This document shows, piece by piece, positions 61,282 through 64,000 of a stretch of DNA of 64,000 nucleotides (position 1 is the first letter of the stretch; each line of letters starts with the position of its first letter). The notes beneath the pieces were generated by a model. That model was not told where the DNA came from and ran no database searches. It saw nothing but the letters and a program-made list of their open reading frames with translations. The DNA is from Arthrobacter sp. Y81 (GTDB taxonomy: Bacteria; Actinomycetota; Actinomycetes; Actinomycetales; Micrococcaceae), in the NCBI RefSeq assembly GCF_002929335.1, contig NZ_PJIL01000007.1, positions 1 to 64,000 of the forward strand. Reading direction: 5' to 3'. The translations under genes were made by a program, and so were the position numbers.

Positions 61282-63822
61282 TCAGGCCAAGTCCGACGTG
61301 GGCGCGGACAGGACCGCTCCGGCGGTTCCGTCCACAAGTACGCGCTGCCCGCCGGCCAGGGTGCTGGTACCTGAACCAGTGCCCATGACAGCCGGAATTC
61401 CGTACTCCCTCGCCACGATGGCCGCATGCGAGCCGAGCCCGCCGGTGTCCACCACCACCGCGGCGGCCCGCTGGAACAGGGGTGTCCAGGACGGGTTTGT
61501 ATATGGGCAGACCAGGACCTCACCACTGCGCAGCTGGCCGAACTCGGCAGGACCACGGATCACCCGCACGGGCCCGCTCGCCTGGCCGCGGCTGGCTGGC
61601 GTCCCGGTGACGAGGGCCCCTTTCACACGGCGATTACGGCCAAAGAGCAAAGCCGGGTCCAGCAGCGGGATCCCCTCCAACTCGCGCCGCTTCGCCGCCC
61701 GCGCCAGCACCACCGGACGGAAACGCTCCCGGACGGAAGCTGGCAGCGCCCCGCCGTCGTCCGTGTCCGTGATGGACGCCAGCTCCTCGAAGCGCAGGTG
61801 GTAGACGTCGTGCGCCTCGTCGACCACGCCGGCAAGCACCAGGCGGCGGCCGAGCTCCCGGTACGCGCGGCGCATCGGCGGAATGACCGTTGTGGCGTAG
61901 AAGTGGCTGTCCTCGCGAAACGCCATTCCGTTCCGTGCAGACTCGACGGCGGCCAGCACACTCCGGCGCAGCGGCGCGAACCGGAGCGGAGGGTGCATCC
62001 TCAACTCAGACAACGCCATCCCGGTCTGGTCCACCGTCTGGAACCGCTCCCCGAACATGGCTTTCACCAGCCCCAGCACCACTTCCGGCGCATCGGACCA
62101 GGTGGGCGCACTGCTCAGGACAACGCTGATGGTTTCACGGTGGCCGTATTCGAGCAGAAACGCTTTGAAAGCCTCGCGGAAGGCAACGTGTTCGGATTCC
62201 TTTTCCACCAACTCCAGCAGCCGGCCCGGGTCCGACTCAGCAAAGGCGCGCGCCAGCCCGGGATCATCGGCGGCAATCGCAGCCAGCTGTTCAAGAGCGC
62301 GGTTCGCCTGGCTGGTCCGGGTTTCCGCCCCGGCGATCAGCGCAGCCGCCAGCTTAGCCTTGCCCAGCAGCACGAGCATCAGACGCATTTTCAGCAACGG
62401 CACGAAGACCCCGGGCAGGTAGGAGACGCGCAGATCCGTGATGCCCCGCATCGTTGCGAAGGATTCTTCCGCGAGTGCGACGACAGCACGCCACCGTAAC
62501 GGGCCGGGATCCTTCCCGTTCAGCTGTTCCACGTTCTCAAGGAACGCGGAAAACCGTGGATCCTGCGTCCATGTGGCCGGATTGAACTGCCTGGCGCGGC
62601 GCGCCAATGACACAGGCGCGGCCAGCGTCCGGATGGTCGGGTGCGGAATCGGCGGGACGAGCCGCACCACCACGCCGTCCTCCTCCGGGAGCAGCTGATC
62701 AACCGTTGGGAAGACCACCCCCACGCTTCCGGCCATCCGATGCAGCATGGCCAGGATTCCCCGGCTCATCCAGCCGGACACATCCAGCGGATAGGGCCGT
62801 TCCTGGAACATCTCCATGAAAAACGGCCCCAGCCGACGTTGGAAGGGGTTGAGCATCTGCGGCTGGGGCGGCAGCGCCGTCATAGGCCGCGACTGCAACA
62901 CATACAGGAGGCCCCCGGAGACCGCCCATTCAATGTCCTGCGGCCGCCCGAAGTGTTGCTGTGCCCGCTGCCCCAGACGGGCCAGCTCCGTCAGTTGATC
63001 CGCGGCCAGCTCCGGCCCGGCGCCCGGCGCTCCGGGCTTTTCCTGTGTGCCGCCGCCCTCGGCCGCGCTGATCACCACTTCCCGGCCACCGGGCGCAAAG
63101 CTGAGCGCCTTTCCCGTGCGGTCCAGGACGTAGTGTTCCGGCGTCACCCGCCCTGCGACCACTGCCTCCCCCAGCCCAGGGCTTGCGTCCACCACGATTT
63201 CACCACGCTCGCCCGTGACGGGGTTTGCGGTGAACATGACTCCGGCCGTATCGGCGGGCACCATTCTCTGCACGACGACGGCGATGGCCAGCCCGTGCGG
63301 ATCGATCCCTTGACGCTCGCGGTAGGCAACCGCCCGGTCCGTCCACAGCGACGCCCAGCAGTCGGCGACCGCCTGGACCACGGCGTCCTCGCCGAGTACG
63401 TTCAAGTACGTGTCCTGCTGGCCGGCGAACGCGGCCCCCGGCAAGTCCTCCGCCGTGGCACTGGAACGAACTGCCACGGCTCCGCCACCCAGCTCCGCAT
63501 AGGCTGCCCCGATCTCTTGCCTCAAGTGTCCGGGTACCTCCGTTCCGGCGAACAGGGCACGGATGGCGACGCTGCGGCTTTCACCGTCAGCCGTGCCAAT
63601 GTCCGGGCCGTCGCCGGAGTCAGCGCGAAACAGGCCCTCCAGCGCCGCACCCACCCTTGTCTCCGCCAGGAAGGACATGTACGCGCCCGTGGTGATGATG
63701 AAGCCCGGCGGAACGGGAAATCCCTGGCGCACCAACTCGCCCAGGGCAGCGCCCTTCCCACCGGCGGCGGCGATGTCCCCTGCGCCGAAATCGGCCAGCG
63801 GGGCGGTGGTCTTGTCAGTCAT
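61282..63822 (-). CDS. PEP-synthase/rifampin-phosphotransferase-like enzyme
   Basis: An 846-residue protein built like rifampin phosphotransferase. An N-terminal ATP-grasp (1 to about 320) shows AAGGKGAALGELVRQGFPVPPGFIITTGAYMSF, AVRSSATAEDLPGAAFAGQQDTYLNV and DIEWAVSGGLLYVLQSRPMT. A divergent helical middle domain (about 330-750) follows, then a swivelling domain with phospho-His799 in DTGGLGSHAAIVAREYGIPAVMGTG. Length and order fit the Rph group better than true PEP synthase, which has a PEP-binding barrel. The TetR and DHA2 neighbours support a drug-handling role. Rifampin as substrate is not shown. Confidence 0.75.
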   Translation of the reverse strand: MTDKTTAPLADFGAGDIAAAGGKGAALGELVRQGFPVPPGFIITTGAYMSFLAETRVGAALEGLFRADSGDGPDIGTADGESRSVAIRALFAGTEVPGHLRQEIGAAYAELGGGAVAVRSSATAEDLPGAAFAGQQDTYLNVLGEDAVVQAVADCWASLWTDRAVAYRERQGIDPHGLAIAVVVQRMVPADTAGVMFTANPVTGERGEIVVDASPGLGEAVVAGRVTPEHYVLDRTGKALSFAPGGREVVISAAEGGGTQEKPGAPGAGPELAADQLTELARLGQRAQQHFGRPQDIEWAVSGGLLYVLQSRPMTALPPQPQMLNPFQRRLGPFFMEMFQERPYPLDVSGWMSRGILAMLHRMAGSVGVVFPTVDQLLPEEDGVVVRLVPPIPHPTIRTLAAPVSLARRARQFNPATWTQDPRFSAFLENVEQLNGKDPGPLRWRAVVALAEESFATMRGITDLRVSYLPGVFVPLLKMRLMLVLLGKAKLAAALIAGAETRTSQANRALEQLAAIAADDPGLARAFAESDPGRLLELVEKESEHVAFREAFKAFLLEYGHRETISVVLSSAPTWSDAPEVVLGLVKAMFGERFQTVDQTGMALSELRMHPPLRFAPLRRSVLAAVESARNGMAFREDSHFYATTVIPPMRRAYRELGRRLVLAGVVDEAHDVYHLRFEELASITDTDDGGALPASVRERFRPVVLARAAKRRELEGIPLLDPALLFGRNRRVKGALVTGTPASRGQASGPVRVIRGPAEFGQLRSGEVLVCPYTNPSWTPLFQRAAAVVVDTGGLGSHAAIVAREYGIPAVMGTGSGTSTLAGGQRVLVDGTAGAVLSAPTSDLA

Positions 63823-64000
63823 CGGGGGCTCCTCGTGGTTTGCGGTCGGCAGGGTCTGCGGTGTCAGGGTCGGCGGCGTCGGAGTGCGCGGTGGTCCGCA
63901 GCTCCCGCTCGGGCAGGAAGAGCGTCAGGACGAATGCCGCGGCCAGCACCATGGCGGCATAGCCGAAAACGGGCGGAAGTGCATGGCCGAACGCCTCGGC
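63815..64000 (-). CDS. MFS drug transporter (DHA2 type), C-terminal part only
   Basis: The last 61 codons of a gene that begins outside the window: GHALPPVFGYAAMVLAAAFVLTLFLPERELRTT, a final transmembrane helix followed by LPERxLRTT, common at the end of DHA2 transporters, then an acidic tail ending KPRGAPDD. Its stop overlaps the start of the phosphotransferase-like gene by eight bases, so the two are coupled. Confidence 0.75.
   Translation of the reverse strand, partial: AEAFGHALPPVFGYAAMVLAAAFVLTLFLPERELRTTAHSDAADPDTADPADRKPRGAPDD

Overview
The window is a high-GC actinobacterial chromosome segment, most likely from the Arthrobacter/Pseudarthrobacter group (Micrococcaceae). The evidence is frequent GTG starts, a complete GlgE alpha-glucan pathway, an actinobacterial rRNA leader motif at the left edge, a gene order matching the mycobacterial rlmB-cysS-ispF-ispD-carD-lpqE block, SenX3-RegX3, and a Bpa proteasome activator. 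I see no prophage, transposase, CRISPR array or replication origin. The species assignment is inference.

Layout. 1-290: promoter and leader of an rRNA operon that reads leftward out of the window. 294-13802: glycogen/alpha-glucan block. A minus-strand operon glgE-treS-(maltokinase-GlgB fusion) faces divergent glgP. A second minus-strand operon holds glgX followed by a secreted guanyl-specific ribonuclease and its barstar inhibitor. Together these genes make maltose-1-phosphate from trehalose (TreS, Mak), polymerise and branch it (GlgE, GlgB) and degrade the glucan (GlgP, GlgX). 13919-20651: a nitrilase-family hydrolase, then rlmB, cysS, a lipoprotein, ispF, ispD and carD on minus, with an LpqE-like lipoprotein on plus. 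20749-25726: phosphate-control block regX3-senX3 / phoU with a four-unit PHO box between them, then gpmA, a methyltransferase-like gene and a DUF2516 membrane protein. 25736-30457: cystathionine gamma-synthase-type enzyme, tmk-holB, and a secreted TAP-like alpha/beta hydrolase. 30487-36179: a HAD protein lacking its nucleophile, tRNA-Thr, small unknowns, an aldo/keto reductase, bpa, and a short YbdD-like gene that belongs with cstA. 36193-41541: cstA, a PadR regulator, a quinone oxidoreductase, tRNA-Ser(TGA) and a two-domain glyoxalase-fold protein.

41903-64000: a 1529-residue secreted nuclease/5'-nucleotidase, two flavin-binding oxidoreductase-like genes flanking a prolyl oligopeptidase and tRNA-Ser(GCT), a DHA2 transporter, a RecQ-type helicase with a C-terminal phosphoribosyltransferase-like domain, manB, nsrR-hmp with a clear NsrR operator, and a drug-type cassette (TetR regulator, rifampin-phosphotransferase-like enzyme, truncated DHA2 transporter) running off the right edge.

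The most unusual feature is a repeat family with a 12-base core, GTGAGAGAGCGT, in three places: 10671-10798, 14774-14864 and 46588-46781. Cores in the same orientation recur every 31-32 bases, about three helical turns. Each locus also contains inverted cores that form a hairpin, and all three loci fill gaps between convergent genes. In two loci the terminator hairpin itself appears to be built from core variants. I know of no named element with this architecture.
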